From the NCBI GenBank assembly GCA_001931905.2, contig MSJI02000393.1, positions 1-40,038 on the forward strand: a DNA stretch of 40,038 nucleotides. Direction: 5' to 3'. Below are positions 23,017 to 33,754 of this stretch, piece by piece; position 1 is the first letter of the stretch; every line of letters begins with the position of its first letter. The notes under the pieces are model-generated. The model worked only from the letters and a program-made list of their open reading frames with translations. It was not told where the DNA came from and searched no databases. A program made the position numbers and the translations under genes. Source of the stretch: Cladosporium sp. IMV 00045. Its lineage: Eukaryota > Ascomycota > Dothideomycetes > Cladosporiales > Cladosporiaceae.

Positions 23017-23985
23017 TTAACACTTCTTCTCACGGTACACCGACTCCACCACAACAAACACCTCCTGAGCCTTGCTTTTGAATTCCTCCCGCACGTTCTC
23101 CGCGCACCTTTCATACCTATCGGGATGGAACCCCAACCTGAGCTTCTTGAGTTGCTCTTCCGAGGCATTCTTGAGACACTTGCGAATATTACAAGGGCAT
23201 GCCTTAAGCGATCTTGAAGTAATTGATCTGATGCAAGCGAGCTCGTCGCAGCGTTTGGCTGGTGGATCTGGGAAGTTGGCGATGCTGGTGTAGTCTTTGA
23301 ACGCTTCCTGTGCTTCTTCGAGCCACTGCGATGCAGACTTCGAGTTTTTCGGTATTGTTTCCGTCGACTGTTGGTGTTGGGGGGTTGCTGAGTTGTTGGG
23401 GTTCGCGGAAGGTTCGATTGGTGGGTCGGCGGAACTCGCAGTTGTTGTGAACGGGATGTCACTCATGAACTCCTCGAATGCTGTCCTGGTTCTACTCGAC
23501 GGGCCACCTCCAGCACCCTTCTGACTCGCTTGGCGCTCTTTGTTTTTCCAACGACGCTCTTTTTCTCTGATGTACTCCTTCTCGTCATGCGCCTCTTCGT
23601 GTGGTTCTTGACAGCTCAGTTTCAGGCAATAGCGTTTTGCCACTACGAGCTTGATCGTAGCGACTTCGTGATCAGTGTCTGCTCTCATGGAGTGAATTCC
23701 GCTGTCGTTGAGCCTATCTTGCTTCTCCCGGAGATGCTTCTGTGCTTCGCCGAATTTCTTAAACGAGTCTTCTGTCAATTGATCTCTTCTTCTCAGCGCG
23801 CGGAGCTGAGAGATTTGTACGTGTGCGGCATCTAATTCACGGCGCCTCAGTTCGAACTCGGATTTGGCTTTGTCTGCTGCTTTGCCGGTGGTGTGCCTCA
23901 GCTTCCGAGCTTCAAGAAACCGAAAATGAACGTCGTCCAAGTTGTCAGAGTCGTTGGGCCCATCACTTGGATGGGCTCGAGACAT
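23017..23985 (-). CDS. Charged coiled-coil protein with C-terminal HPD (J-like) segment
   Basis: The single-exon frame runs 24102-23017 (361 codons). I prefer the internal ATG at 23985, which has context CACCAACATGTC and gives 322 aa, because the first 39 residues look like translated 5' UTR and the upstream ATG has a weaker context. The protein is rich in Lys, Arg and Glu, with helical, coiled-coil-like stretches in the first half and a Ser/Pro/Thr linker in the middle. It ends with LRLGFHPDRYERC and an amphipathic helix. The HPD at about 287-289 resembles the J-domain loop that stimulates Hsp70, but the first J helix is not recognisable. The function is therefore uncertain; it could be an atypical J protein that recruits Hsp70. 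Confidence 0.72.
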   Translation of the reverse strand: MSRAHPSDGPNDSDNLDDVHFRFLEARKLRHTTGKAADKAKSEFELRRRELDAAHVQISQLRALRRRDQLTEDSFKKFGEAQKHLREKQDRLNDSGIHSMRADTDHEVATIKLVVAKRYCLKLSCQEPHEEAHDEKEYIREKERRWKNKERQASQKGAGGGPSSRTRTAFEEFMSDIPFTTTASSADPPIEPSANPNNSATPQHQQSTETIPKNSKSASQWLEEAQEAFKDYTSIANFPDPPAKRCDELACIRSITSRSLKACPCNIRKCLKNASEEQLKKLRLGFHPDRYERCAENVREEFKSKAQEVFVVVESVYREKKC

Positions 23986-25083
23986 GTTGGTGCTTCGACA
24001 GAGAACGAGCTCTGGTGTCGGTGTTTTGATAGTAAAGCGGTGAAAAGCAAAGGGAGCGCTGCCGAATTTTGACTGGATATCAAAGGGTAGGTGAATAAAC
24101 AAACATGGATTAGAAAAGTGAAGCTTGGGATCAAAGCCACCGCAACAAAGCAGTTGTCAAGGGAATATTAGCATCGTTTGCTAGATGATCGAGAAAAGCA
24201 CACATTGTTCGACTACCACGTCGAGTTGAATGTTTCAAAAATGTCACATAGGCGCACGAATAGTCTTGTGAAAGGGAACAATGCCCAACCAAACGTCCTA
24301 ACAAAGCATGTGAATGCAAGACAGCGCAGAGGTTGAGGCAGATCCGTCCCTGTGTGCGCCGCAAAGACGAGACTTCGAATTACCAGCGTGGCCTGGTCAT
24401 TCTTTGCTCTCGAATGTCAACGCATGACTGTCTTGACGAGCAATGTTGCATGAAACAAATACTCTTGTCCACGATTGCTAAAGATCAATAACTCTGTGCG
24501 TAAATGTATTTTGACGCAATGAAAACGATTTACCGAAGGAAGATAGACCACTATTGAGTTTCTCAGAATCGTACATACCTGACGATTCAAGTATCTTCAC
24601 AGTACCTAGGTGGATTTACTGATAATGGCGAGGACGAGAAGACTTGTGGTCCCTCTTGAGGTTATTAGGGTTAGGGTCACGGTGGCGGTTCATGTTAGCA
24701 ATGGCCGACGTCATACTTGCTCTCCCACCGATATCAAAAACAAACAATTCGGACTTCATGCTGGAAGCATCGAACGCAGAAGACGAAGCACTCAAACGGA
24801 CACCATTTGTACCCTGCTGACATCCTACTCATCGACTAGCATGTCATCAAGCTCCCCAGCGCCTCGACAAGAGACATGATCACTTCGTTCCAATCAGTAA
24901 GACAGAACTGACGTTACCATCTCCGCACGTGAATACCCTTGACGCTTGCAGAAAGAAAGGTGGGCTATGACATATGCATGTCTCGATAATTCTAGTCTCG
25001 CAGTCTTAAAGGCTCCGAGGGCCCTTGAAGGAACACGAAATACTCTGTTTGAAGATTCCCCATCACACCTCATATCAACAATA
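23986..25083. other. Intergenic region, about 1.1 kb
   Basis: This is the divergent promoter space for the J-like gene and the second SDR gene. It contains a two-unit TTAGGG motif; otherwise no gene or RNA is visible. The SDR frame is open 46 codons further upstream, to 24946, but that extension is dissimilar to SDRs. Confidence 0.55.
24665..24676 (+). repeat. Two-unit telomere-type TTAGGG motif
   Basis: TTAGGGTTAGGG is present, preceded by a partial TTA. Short interstitial copies can bind TTAGGG-repeat-binding factors or mark repaired breaks, but two units may be chance. Confidence 0.5.
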
Positions 25084-25839
25084 ATGGTTCGCGTCTTCAT
25101 CACAGGTTCCAGCGACGGCATTGGCCTCGCTGCCGCCAAATCGCTCGCCGACAAAGGTCACCAAGTGACTCTCCACGCACGCAACGCCGAGCGCGCCAAA
25201 CAGACTCGGGAAGCCGTCCCCAAAGCCGAAGGCATCCTGATCGGCGACCTCACATCTATCAGCGAGACCAAGAATTTGGCGGAGGAAGCGAACAAAACCG
25301 GCAGCTTCGATGCCATCATTCAAAATGCAGGAATTGGATACGGTGGAACATCAACACGAGAGATGACCTCCGACGGCATCTCTGCGGTCTTCGCCTGCAA
25401 CACGCTCGCGCCGTACATCCTGACATGTCTGATGAACAAGCCCAAGTCGAGAATCCTCTTCATGAGCTCCGACAGCCACTACGGCGGCGACGAGTCGCTC
25501 AAGAACTGCACGACGTCTTCCTCCTATGGAAACAGCAAGCTCCACGATACAATGCTTGCCAACGCCTTCGCCAGGCGGTGGAACGATGTTCAGAGCGTCA
25601 GCATGCATCCTGGGTGGGTAAAGACGAAGATGGGAGGCTCTGCGCCTGGTACAACAGACAAGCCCGCCCGCGTCCTCACGGAGTGGGCTGCTGGTGAGGG
25701 CTTCGCTGCGAAGCTAAAGTCTGGAGCGTTCTTCACGACCAGTGGAGAAGACTCGGCTCATCCGGGAGCTGCCAATGTTGACAAGCAAGAAGAGTTGTTG
25801 AAGATTTGTAGTGATCTTTCCGGTGTGGCTGTGCCATGA
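25084..25839 (+). CDS. Short-chain dehydrogenase/reductase, single exon
   Basis: The product is 251 aa from ATG 25084 (context ACAATAATGG). This start places the Rossmann motif TGSSDGIG at residues 7-14, as usual for SDRs; the frame is open further upstream without SDR similarity. NAG, a serine in FMSSDS and the catalytic YGNSK (Y148, K152) are present in order, followed by HPGWVKTKMGG, typical of the extended substrate loop in retinol-dehydrogenase-like or WW-domain-oxidoreductase-like SDRs. The role is an NAD(P)-dependent oxidoreductase of unknown substrate. No introns. It converges on the GT25 gene with only about 150 bp between stop codons. Confidence 0.9.
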   Translation: MVRVFITGSSDGIGLAAAKSLADKGHQVTLHARNAERAKQTREAVPKAEGILIGDLTSISETKNLAEEANKTGSFDAIIQNAGIGYGGTSTREMTSDGISAVFACNTLAPYILTCLMNKPKSRILFMSSDSHYGGDESLKNCTTSSSYGNSKLHDTMLANAFARRWNDVQSVSMHPGWVKTKMGGSAPGTTDKPARVLTEWAAGEGFAAKLKSGAFFTTSGEDSAHPGAANVDKQEELLKICSDLSGVAVP

Positions 25840-25992
25840 AAACGATAAACTTGGCATGAGACCAAAATCTTTCTGACGAGATTGAACCCACGACGAAAAT
25901 GACAGTAGAAGCACACAATATCCAATGTATTATATCGTTTTTCCAATCACAATTGCTAAAACCAAGTATCCAAAAGTCATTAACTCGCTTCG

Positions 25993-27145
25993 TCAAGTGC
26001 AAGTCAAGTTGTAGAGTCCAGCGCATCTTGCGCTCTTCAAGATATTCTTGGTGCGTCCCATTCCCTTCGACGCCGCGGGCTCAAGATCTTGCTCGCCTTC
26101 GCCAGCCCTGATCTCACTCAGCTCACCCTCCGCGGGATGATAGTCGTCGAAGAGCTCGATGTTGACCGTAATGCATCTCCACTTCTCCGTCTTGCATCTG
26201 TCCATCATCAAAAGGTCGAAAGCGCCGCCGTGTCCCTCGGAGGCTTCCGCCATGACCTTGCGAGCGCCCTCGGCTGAGACGGCGTACGCCCACGTGCATA
26301 TGGGACTCGAGGAGAAGTGCACGGCGCGTTGGCCGGCTTTGAGCTGGGTGGTCACATGTTGGTTGATGTTCTCGTATCTATCGAGGGGCAGGACGGTGTC
26401 ATCATTGTAAGCAACGTAAGGCTTGTTCTCGAAGTCCGGTGGGTCGCCGCAGTGGCCCATCCAGATTATGTCCCAGTCGAGGCCGTACGGAGTGTCTGGG
26501 CCGGCTTCTTGTTCGGTCAATTTCAGGACTGCTTTGGCGACCTTACGCGTCTGTTCGCGGATCTCAATCGACCAGTCAACGTCGTCTTCCAGCACCAGAG
26601 CAGATCCCCAGCGGTTCTGGATGATAAACTTGAGCACATCGATATGTGCTAACCAAGCCAAGGCAGCTCCATGGGCGTCGATGCCACCGAAGAGTTCGAA
26701 GGCTTTCACGAAGGGCTTGGACCATTTCGGCTGTTCGGGAATGTACAGATCGATATCACTAGCTTTGGCCGCCGCTTGAAGGCCTTGGGCTCTCCATGGG
26801 GTCCCTCGTGATACGGCAACGATTCCGTTAAACTGCGGAGGGACCGCTGATTAGCGAATGAACGGACAACGTACATGTCTTCCTACTTACACCGAGCGTG
26901 GAATTGCCAGCCGAAAAGTCTTGCGGTAAAGGTGGTGAAAAATTTGATGATGGCGAATGTGGCTGAGAAGAAGGCCCCGAAGACGATTGTGGAAAGTGTA
27001 TTTGGTTTACAGCTTCGCTCAGGCGAGAGCGTTGGTCCTCAATAACATCCCACTGATAGAAGGCCAGTAATGCAATCGATACCGCCACAGCGGTCAAGAG
27101 AGTTGCCTTGAACCACCTTTGAGATATACACGAAAGCTGTACCAT
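25993..27145 (-). CDS. Type II membrane glycosyltransferase, GT25-like
   Basis: Exons on the minus strand are 26891-27145 and 25993-26832. The intron is GTAAGT..CGCAG in phase 0, and the product is 364 aa. A short cytosolic start is followed by one transmembrane helix (about 12-31) and a Pro/Ser-rich stem, the layout of Golgi glycosyltransferases. The catalytic domain begins FNGIVAVSRG and includes the acidic motif LEDDVDW (E167-D168-D169), preceded by a GAALAWLAH segment as in GT25 (bacterial LOS beta-galactosyltransferases and collagen galactosyltransferases). Family knowledge: galactosyl transfer from UDP-Gal; fungal members are poorly characterised and the acceptor is unknown. The C-terminus has no retention signal I recognise. 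Confidence 0.85.
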
Positions 27146-28014
27146 CCTTCCGACCGGAAGTGTGTTCCCTTTGAATCAATGGGTTGAATTTTGGAGGAGA
27201 TGCCGAGAGTCAGGTAATAGCATCCAGCGAATGCCTGATGTATTGCAGGTACCAGTAAGTGAAAAAATTCGACCCGTGACCAGTAAGGTACATGTACCTA
27301 TGAAATTGTCGGCTAAACATCTGAGATTAGCAGGAACATAGTGAATCCTTCCCACCTCACTCTTGTGTCAAATGCAGCAAAGCCTTGATTTTTAGCCCAT
27401 CACTACTTCCTAGCGGCGCGATTCAAGCACATCTCCGAACGTCTCGCCTGGGATGTCGCCGTATCGCCTGGCTGCCGTTAAGCCACAGGCCCCTGCCGTA
27501 CTCCATGACAACACAACGAGTGACACCCAGGAGACCAGTCATTGATGACGGTGAGCCCCTTGGCGTGAACCCACGGGAACTTGGTGGCATGCTGAGGAGC
27601 GGGATCCCGAGTCATCAGCCGAAAAGCATGGGGCTGCGCATGTTGTAACATGCATCCTATTCCTGTAGTGTGAATTCAAAGATTCTATAGGTTGATATCA
27701 AGTCGTGGCGGACGGCACCTAGATATCTTGTCCGGTATTTGATAGACGTGCATACGCCTGATCCCAGAGCGCCAAGGCCAGCGCCGCAGAAGCCAGCTCC
27801 TTCGTTTATTGAGGATTGTTGACGCCGCCTCCTGCCAACTTCCTTCACGTTACAAACAATCGCTACGAGACTAACGAGAAAATGCTAAGATCTACAAACA
27901 TCACTCCTATACCTGGTGATTAATGCGATGATCGCATTGTATGAGCCGAACGCCTCCATCTTTCGAATGCGGCCACGCTTTCCAGCTGGAATCCTCAACG
28001 GATGCACAACGGCT
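27146..28014. other. Intergenic region between GT25 and GH76 genes
   Basis: This 869-bp gap holds the GT25 promoter and the GH76 3' region; both genes read on the minus strand. No gene, RNA or repeat is visible. Confidence 0.55.
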
Positions 28015-29559
28015 TCATGCAGCTATCCACCTGTACAAGCATGTCAGCCACATGTATCATATCTCAGCTTAACGAACTGGACCACTTACCAAGCTGCTAA
28101 AAGAGTGAGGATCACCAAGACCGCTGTGACGACTCCCGCGCCAACACGGTCCGCCGTCGTCACGCCGTCTGGTGCACCTCCAGGCTGCTTTTCTTCATCA
28201 CTGCCCTCGCCAGCAGTCACATCTCCCTTGGATGTACCGCCCGTATCGCTGGACAGCGGACCCTCAACACGCTTGATGAGGTTGCTTTGGATGGTTTCAA
28301 GGGCCGACATCTGCTCTCCCACGCCATACTCTCCATCCCACCCCTTCACCCACCATTTGTGCCCACAAGTGACGCCGTCGTCTCCGCCAGAGCAAGATTG
28401 CGCTGCTGCCATTGCACTGGATTGCAGATATGGAAGTACGATATCGTATGTCCAGGGCGCCACCTTGGTAGTGGCGGCCATCCAGCGAGCCAGGTATGCC
28501 TTGAAGCTCCTCTGGTCGACATCGCACATCCCATTTCGTTCGCACGCCGCCTCGAATATGATCCGATCCTCAGTGAAGAAGGCCCTCGATCCACTCAGAA
28601 GGCCTTCCACTCGCTTCCGCCATGTTGCTTGGGCCTCACCCTCTGTCTGCAAATTGTCAGATCATGCCGTTGCAAATTAGGTAGAACATATTCCACCTAC
28701 CTGATTCCACATGACAGCGGCACCATAAAGAAACACGCCTGTGTTGTAGCTCCATTGCGTGTGGTCAAGCTTCTTGCATTCGATCAGGGTGTCACTGCCA
28801 TCAAAAACCTGCCAAGTCTTTCCGTCGATCAGTCCAATGCTGGAGCACCAGTCCCAGGTTCTCTCGGCCCACTCGAAGTACGTCTCATTATTCGTGAAGG
28901 CTCCAAGACGTGCGGCGATATTGAAGAAGCCCCCGTTCGATATCGAGTTCTTATAATTGTACCCGTTGTTGAACGGGAATATCTGCCATCTCAGGCCACC
29001 CTTGCAGGTCTCGTCATCCCAACGATGCACTTGTGTGTTGAAAACACCTTGCGTGAGTGCCAGCCATTGCGGTTTATCCTCTGGGGGATCTGGAAACCCA
29101 GCCTCGGCCGCTGACATGGAAGTGAAAGCCCAGAACACCTGATCATCATTGCCTTCAGATTTGGTCTGATTCGGGGGCATGAAGTCTCGAGTCTCGCTGG
29201 CTTGGTGCAAAATGGCTTGTATTGTGACCTCGTTATATGAGGAGTCGCCAGTATACCTCCAGTAATCGACTAGAGCGCCGAACATGGCACCCGTCTCCCA
29301 CCAGTAGTACGGATCGCCGAGAAGTCCTGGGATTCCCGTGGTAGTGTTTCCATAGTAATAGCTCATCATGCCAAAGGCTATGGTACTTGCTACACTCGTG
29401 ATCGAGTCTAGTGTCTTGTATCAGCAAGGCTCCAGAAGCTTCAAAAGAACGACTTCACGTACCATTGTCTTCTAGGTCGAGGCTGATGCCTCCAGCAAAA
29501 CATGGGAAAGAAACCACCGTCAAAGCTACCACAATTGCATATGATGCGCTACGCAACAT
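28015..29559 (-). CDS. GH76 mannan-acting cell-wall enzyme, DFG5/DCW1-like
   Basis: Exons on the minus strand: 29463-29559, 28701-29407, 28090-28646 and 28015-28030, encoding 458 aa. A signal peptide precedes LDLEDNDSIT and [10 protein letters not shown], typical Dfg5/Dcw1 N-terminal motifs. The GH76 catalytic pair is in RWDDETC (D163-D164), followed by GLRWQI and [12 protein letters not shown]. The C-terminus has a Ser/Gly/Glu-rich spacer and a hydrophobic tail ([15 protein letters not shown]), the layout of a GPI-anchor signal. Family knowledge: such proteins process GPI-mannoproteins and cross-link them into the wall. The last intron (28031-28089) begins inside the final Trp codon; if it is retained, TAA follows at once and the protein ends LLAAW, and if spliced it ends LLAAWWIAA. 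Both ends keep the GPI-type tail. Confidence 0.92.
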
Positions 29560-31355
29560 ATTGAGAGATCACTTCACACCAGGGGAACGAGGGGAACGAG
29601 AAAGTTACGAAGGTGTTGAACTGCGCAAAATGCTCGTGTTCTTAGGATCGGGCATGACCGTTCATCCCCCGCCATTACCTCCCCTCCTCGTATAGACGCT
29701 CACCTCTTCCCAGTTTGCCGCCGCAGGAGTGCATAAAGCAGGGACTTTATCTCGCAAGAGATCAAGCGAGACAAGCTGTGCGACTAATGTGACAATCGCG
29801 ACTTGGCGGCAACCTGGAGTGGTCTTGGGTCGCTTCAGCTAACTTGGCGTGGCGGAGCCTGGATCTTCAACACAACATGCCGCTTGAAAGGAGAATTTGC
29901 ACCAATCAACGAGCCATCATGTCGGCACTGTGTTGTTGATGGCGTGAGTATTAACCGTTTCTTGAGACCTCAGAACATACTATAAGCAGAGCTCTGTACT
30001 GCAGGATCTCTGCCATCTTACGGTAACAGCACTGTAATCAACAGTACCACCTCGAGTGAAATATTCGGGCTATATTACCGCTCATCACTGCTCTGAGGGG
30101 CTGCCTGCGAAAGGCATGTTGCACTTTGTCTATCTGTCTATTGGCCGAATACTTTGACCCGGCGCATTAGATCCTTAGTAGATTCGTTCTGCACACTGGC
30201 CGCTCGACGAGGACCCATGGTCTTTACGGAAGGTCAATACCAAAGGTCTATGGAAACTTCCGACGCATGACGAAAGGAAACAAGACTCTAAGCCCCGTAA
30301 TCGCTGCCTCTATACCAATAACTTGCCTCGAAGCACGCCTGCATCTGTTTAGCCTCTCGAGCCTGCCCAATATGCCGCCCAATAAATGGAATTCCTGCAA
30401 CTACAATGCACAGCAATCCTTCGCTCGCGGGACACAAAAACTAGATCGCTCAAGCGCCTGTACGGTGAAATCAACATGGACTTAGCTGTGTAATGCTTGC
30501 TTTCGAGACATGCAATCGACCTGCTTCACCTTTCTCGCAAGAAGTTTCGGGACGCTATTGTCTGTACTCACATCGGTGTGGATATTGCTGCGATGGCGAT
30601 GCTTTGCGAGGCAATATTTGCCAATTGATGGCCAGGTTCTCGAAATCGCTCAATGAAAGGCTCAACGACCGAAATTCGAATCCCTCGAGGCCAAAACCAT
30701 GAACGGCACAGCCTATGGGCAGAGTCTCGCTTGTGTGGTCAGACTGCAGTATCTAAGTATGATCCCCCTCGCCGGTTGATGGATCATGCATCTGTGGTCA
30801 TGAGCTGTCATCGGCTCGCAAATATCGTTAGCGGAACTAACCACAGAGACGAGACAATAGCAAGGTCTACTCATCCTTCTTTCCACCAGTGGTGGCATTG
30901 AGAAGGGTTTGACCAGACCGTTATACCACTGCCTCTGCCTTGGAAGAGGTCATTGCTGCTCGCGAATTCGTTGAACCCCTTCGTTGATCGAATTCTTCCG
31001 GAGAGGAAAACGATATACGAGAGCGTGCTATTCCAATCCCGTCTTTGATCCTCACAACTAGCACGAAGGACATGTACGCCGCACAGCGACATACAGGACG
31101 ATAGCGTGTTTGCGACTATCCTCTAGGTCCAAACCTCGCGAACTTATGAACATCATTGGTCTGGAAGAATACATCGATTCGATGTTCAACAGAATCGCTG
31201 GCGACAATGGCATTGACAGCCGAGATCGAATAGGTGATCGAAACTATAACTAAGAACGGGATTTCTGCATTTTTCGACTCTGTGTCTAACAAAGATCCCA
31301 GATCCCAAGCAACCGTCTAGTTCAACCTGTTCAGTCTCCATCACCAGCTCTCAAG
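29560..31355. other. Intergenic region, 1.8 kb, no gene recognised
   Basis: The region holds the GH76 promoter and the promoter of secreted protein B. Short open frames have no motifs. A stretch near 31120-31254 reads as a plausible peptide (PRELMNIIGLEEY) but is bounded by stops and could be a decayed exon; I could not assign it. Confidence 0.5.
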
Positions 31356-31988
31356 ATGCACGCTCTATCTGCTCTCAGCATTTGCGCCCTTCTCCTGGGT
31401 TTGGCTCGCTCCAACCCCATCCCGAAGGAATTCGAGGATGTCATTCCCGGTCTCGGAATGCCTTCTCTCGAAGAGCTTGGCCTCACTTCCGCCGACCTCT
31501 ACGAGATGTCGCCCGTCCCTCTCAACACCTTGCAAGAGCGAGCCCTTGTCAAGAGGGCGACTTGTCGCGTTACAGGGGCCGCTCACTGCCAGACTGCCAA
31601 TGCTCAGGCTTGTGTCAACTACCTCAACAGTCTAGGAACTCGCGACTGCGTAGCCCAGTACTGGCCCCCGGCAGACATGTGTGTCGCTGCTCAATGCCAC
31701 GTTTACGGCAGGACTCCTGGTAACCGCCCCTTCGAAACGAGCTCATTCTGGTATGCGGTCTGTCTTTTGACAAGTATCTTTGCCCTTTACTAATCATTTC
31801 ACCAGCCGAGATGTTGCTGCAGGCTGACAGAACATTATCAACAACTGCAGACGGGACGGATACACTCAAGGTAAGCTCCCCAGTTTGACCGTGAGACCAA
31901 GTACAAAGCTAACAACGCTCGAGGCACACACACTGCCGGCGGAAACGGCAACTTCGTTGTTGACATCAGGTCTGGTACCTACACTTAG
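31356..31988 (+). CDS. Small secreted cysteine-rich protein B with Kex2 site (possible in-frame TGA)
   Basis: The ATG at 31356 starts a signal peptide (ALLLGLARS), then an acidic propeptide, then LVKR before ATCRV, a textbook Kex2 site. The mature part is cysteine-rich, resembling killer-toxin-like or effector-like small secreted proteins; I do not recognise a named family. The best-looking splice model is exons 31356-31750, 31806-31870 and 31924-31988 (introns GTATGC..CACCAG with CTAAT branch, and GTAAGC..CGAG with GCTAAC branch). It restores CRDVAAG and QNIINNC but places TGA (31825-31827) at codon 139 of 175. An alternative first intron, 31758-31830 (donor GTCTGT, acceptor GACAG), is phase-compatible and removes the TGA, at the cost of a rare donor and one cysteine. 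Without any splicing the frame ends at 31793. Confidence 0.7.
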
Positions 31989-32533
31989 ATGTGGACATGG
32001 AAGCTTGCATCTTGTTCGTGGCATGCTGCGAGGTTTTCTTACAACGATATCTCCTCCACTCAAGCTGTCAAGGCCACATGGACGTTCAACACTTTTTCTA
32101 AATAAAGAGACAATATGCAGAATCAAGACACTGTCGTTCGTTCTGTGCATTGCCAACACATGGTTCCACTATGTAAACACGCACATTGGACACGTCTTAC
32201 AAACTCCATCTTGAGATGCTCTTTTGGTGAACAAACGAAGAAAGATTTCTAAAAAAAATCACGTTCATTACGCAGTCAATTGTACATCGCCTCTGGCTCA
32301 ACATCACGGTACTCGACGCCTCGTTACTCTCCTCAGATCGTGGCTTGGACCTTGTCTCGCCCATACCGTGCGAAGTTCGATGCCTGGGGATGAAGAAATA
32401 CGCAATTCAGTCCAATGATATTGTTTGGAACGGGTCTATGACTGTAGATTGTCGTCATTGGGCTCAAACCTTCTCGAAGGTCAGAGGCGAAGAGGGCAAT
32501 GGTTCCGTGTCACGGTGAAGGCGCTCAGGGTAC

Positions 32534-32718
32534 CACCGATGTAATCGAGCAATGATCTGACTGGGCTTTAAGGGCTATGATCTCAGCTCCCGTTCGGATG
32601 CACTCAGACCCAAGCGAAATAAAAGAGGTGAAAGTAATCGATTGGTGATATTCAATGTAGGTCTCGAGGGAGTTGCACCGATGTAATCGAGCAATGATCC
32701 GACTTTGCCTCAAGGGCT
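32534..32718 (+). repeat. Diverged direct repeat, 43 bp twice, 142 bp apart
   Basis: Copies at 32534-32576 and 32676-32718 match at about 38 of 43 positions; both begin CACCGATGTAATCGAGCAAT. Weaker similarity continues for about 20 bp after each copy, so this looks like an old tandem duplication with a unit near 142 bp. Three of the five differences are C/T. Confidence 0.75.
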
Positions 32719-33669
32719 GAGACACCAGCCCTCATTCTAGTATATGGAGCCGCAATCGGCAAAGATCTCATTGAGAATTACTTGGTGCCTACCCAACAAT
32801 GTGACTTTCTAGCCCTCATTTCTCGAAGCAGACGAGCAACTCTGTCCATGCAACGGAGGCGCCTTAGTACGGAAAACTCCAAGATAGGTTAGGTGCATCT
32901 GACCACGAAAATTCCAAGATTTGGTAAAGCCCTACTTCTTATGCGTTATACTATAGTTGTCTTATGCATACGATCTAATACTGCGTGGTAAACATCTGAT
33001 GAACTTGTTAACAACGCGAAGCATCATCGGATTCGCCCGTTATGAGACCATTCAATCCACTGAATCCCATTGATGAACCAATATGAACATGAGAGCCAAT
33101 TCAACACAAGCCAAACATCAAACAGCCGGAATATCTTGATTATAGGAAAGCTAGATTAAATTAATGCAGGAAAGCAACGCGGAGACCTTGGCGGCGCCTT
33201 CCCTATTTTTCTCGGCTCTTGACCTCTTTTGATCAGTTCACGAACAGCTCCGGGCTACATTCTACCTTGACACCAATCGACGTCCAACTCAATACATGCC
33301 TCCGCGTCGTGCCTGATCTAATGATGCGCGTATTATGTATTTCATGCGTTCCTGCATGTCAGCTGGACAGCCCATATTGCTGGCCAGGATTCTGAAGTGG
33401 ATGCTAGTAGATGTCTATCATAGCCGCCAAAGGCTTTCCCTGGTCACACAACGTCGGACACACCTCTCCGGGCACTGCGTTCTGCCTACTCGGCGCAAAG
33501 AAGGCACTACTAGTAACAAGGCTCCGAAGGGCCTCACCTCCGACGGGCCGTCCGACGAAGTGAACATTGTGGGTCTCTTCATGCGTAAGGGCTCGGAGAA
33601 GTGATGATAGCCAGAAACAGTTCGCCAGAGATCAAGAAGATGAACCCGAATGGAGTTTCGTTGGAGGCA

Positions 33670-33676
33670 TATAAAG
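33670..33676 (+). promoter_or_regulatory. TATA box of the GH7 cellobiohydrolase gene
   Basis: TATAAAG lies 85 bp upstream of the ATG at 33755, a spacing typical of strongly induced fungal cellulase genes. Confidence 0.65.
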
Positions 33677-33754
33677 GCTCCTTCATCCCATGAGACATCC
33701 TACCTTCTCCCATCCAGCAACGCAAACGATCAAGACTTCGAGCACATCACCAAC

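Larger units (their letters stand above)
31989..33754. other. Intergenic region, 1.8 kb, with a diverged tandem duplication
   Basis: The region lies between secreted protein B and the GH7 gene. It contains two related 43-bp segments 142 bp apart and the GH7 promoter with a TATA box. No gene is recognised. Confidence 0.55.

Noticed and set aside
24946..25083. Upstream extension of the second SDR frame
   Set aside because: The extra 46 residues do not resemble SDRs, and the Rossmann motif sits correctly behind ATG 25084.
30655..30700. ATTCGAATCCC resembling a tRNA B box
   Set aside because: There is no matching A box or acceptor-stem pairing at the right spacing, so it is not a tRNA gene.
31020..31254. 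Peptide-like stretches resembling a decayed enzyme exon (perhaps P450-like)
   Set aside because: The frame is broken by stops and shifts, and no diagnostic motif is present; similarity was only impressionistic.
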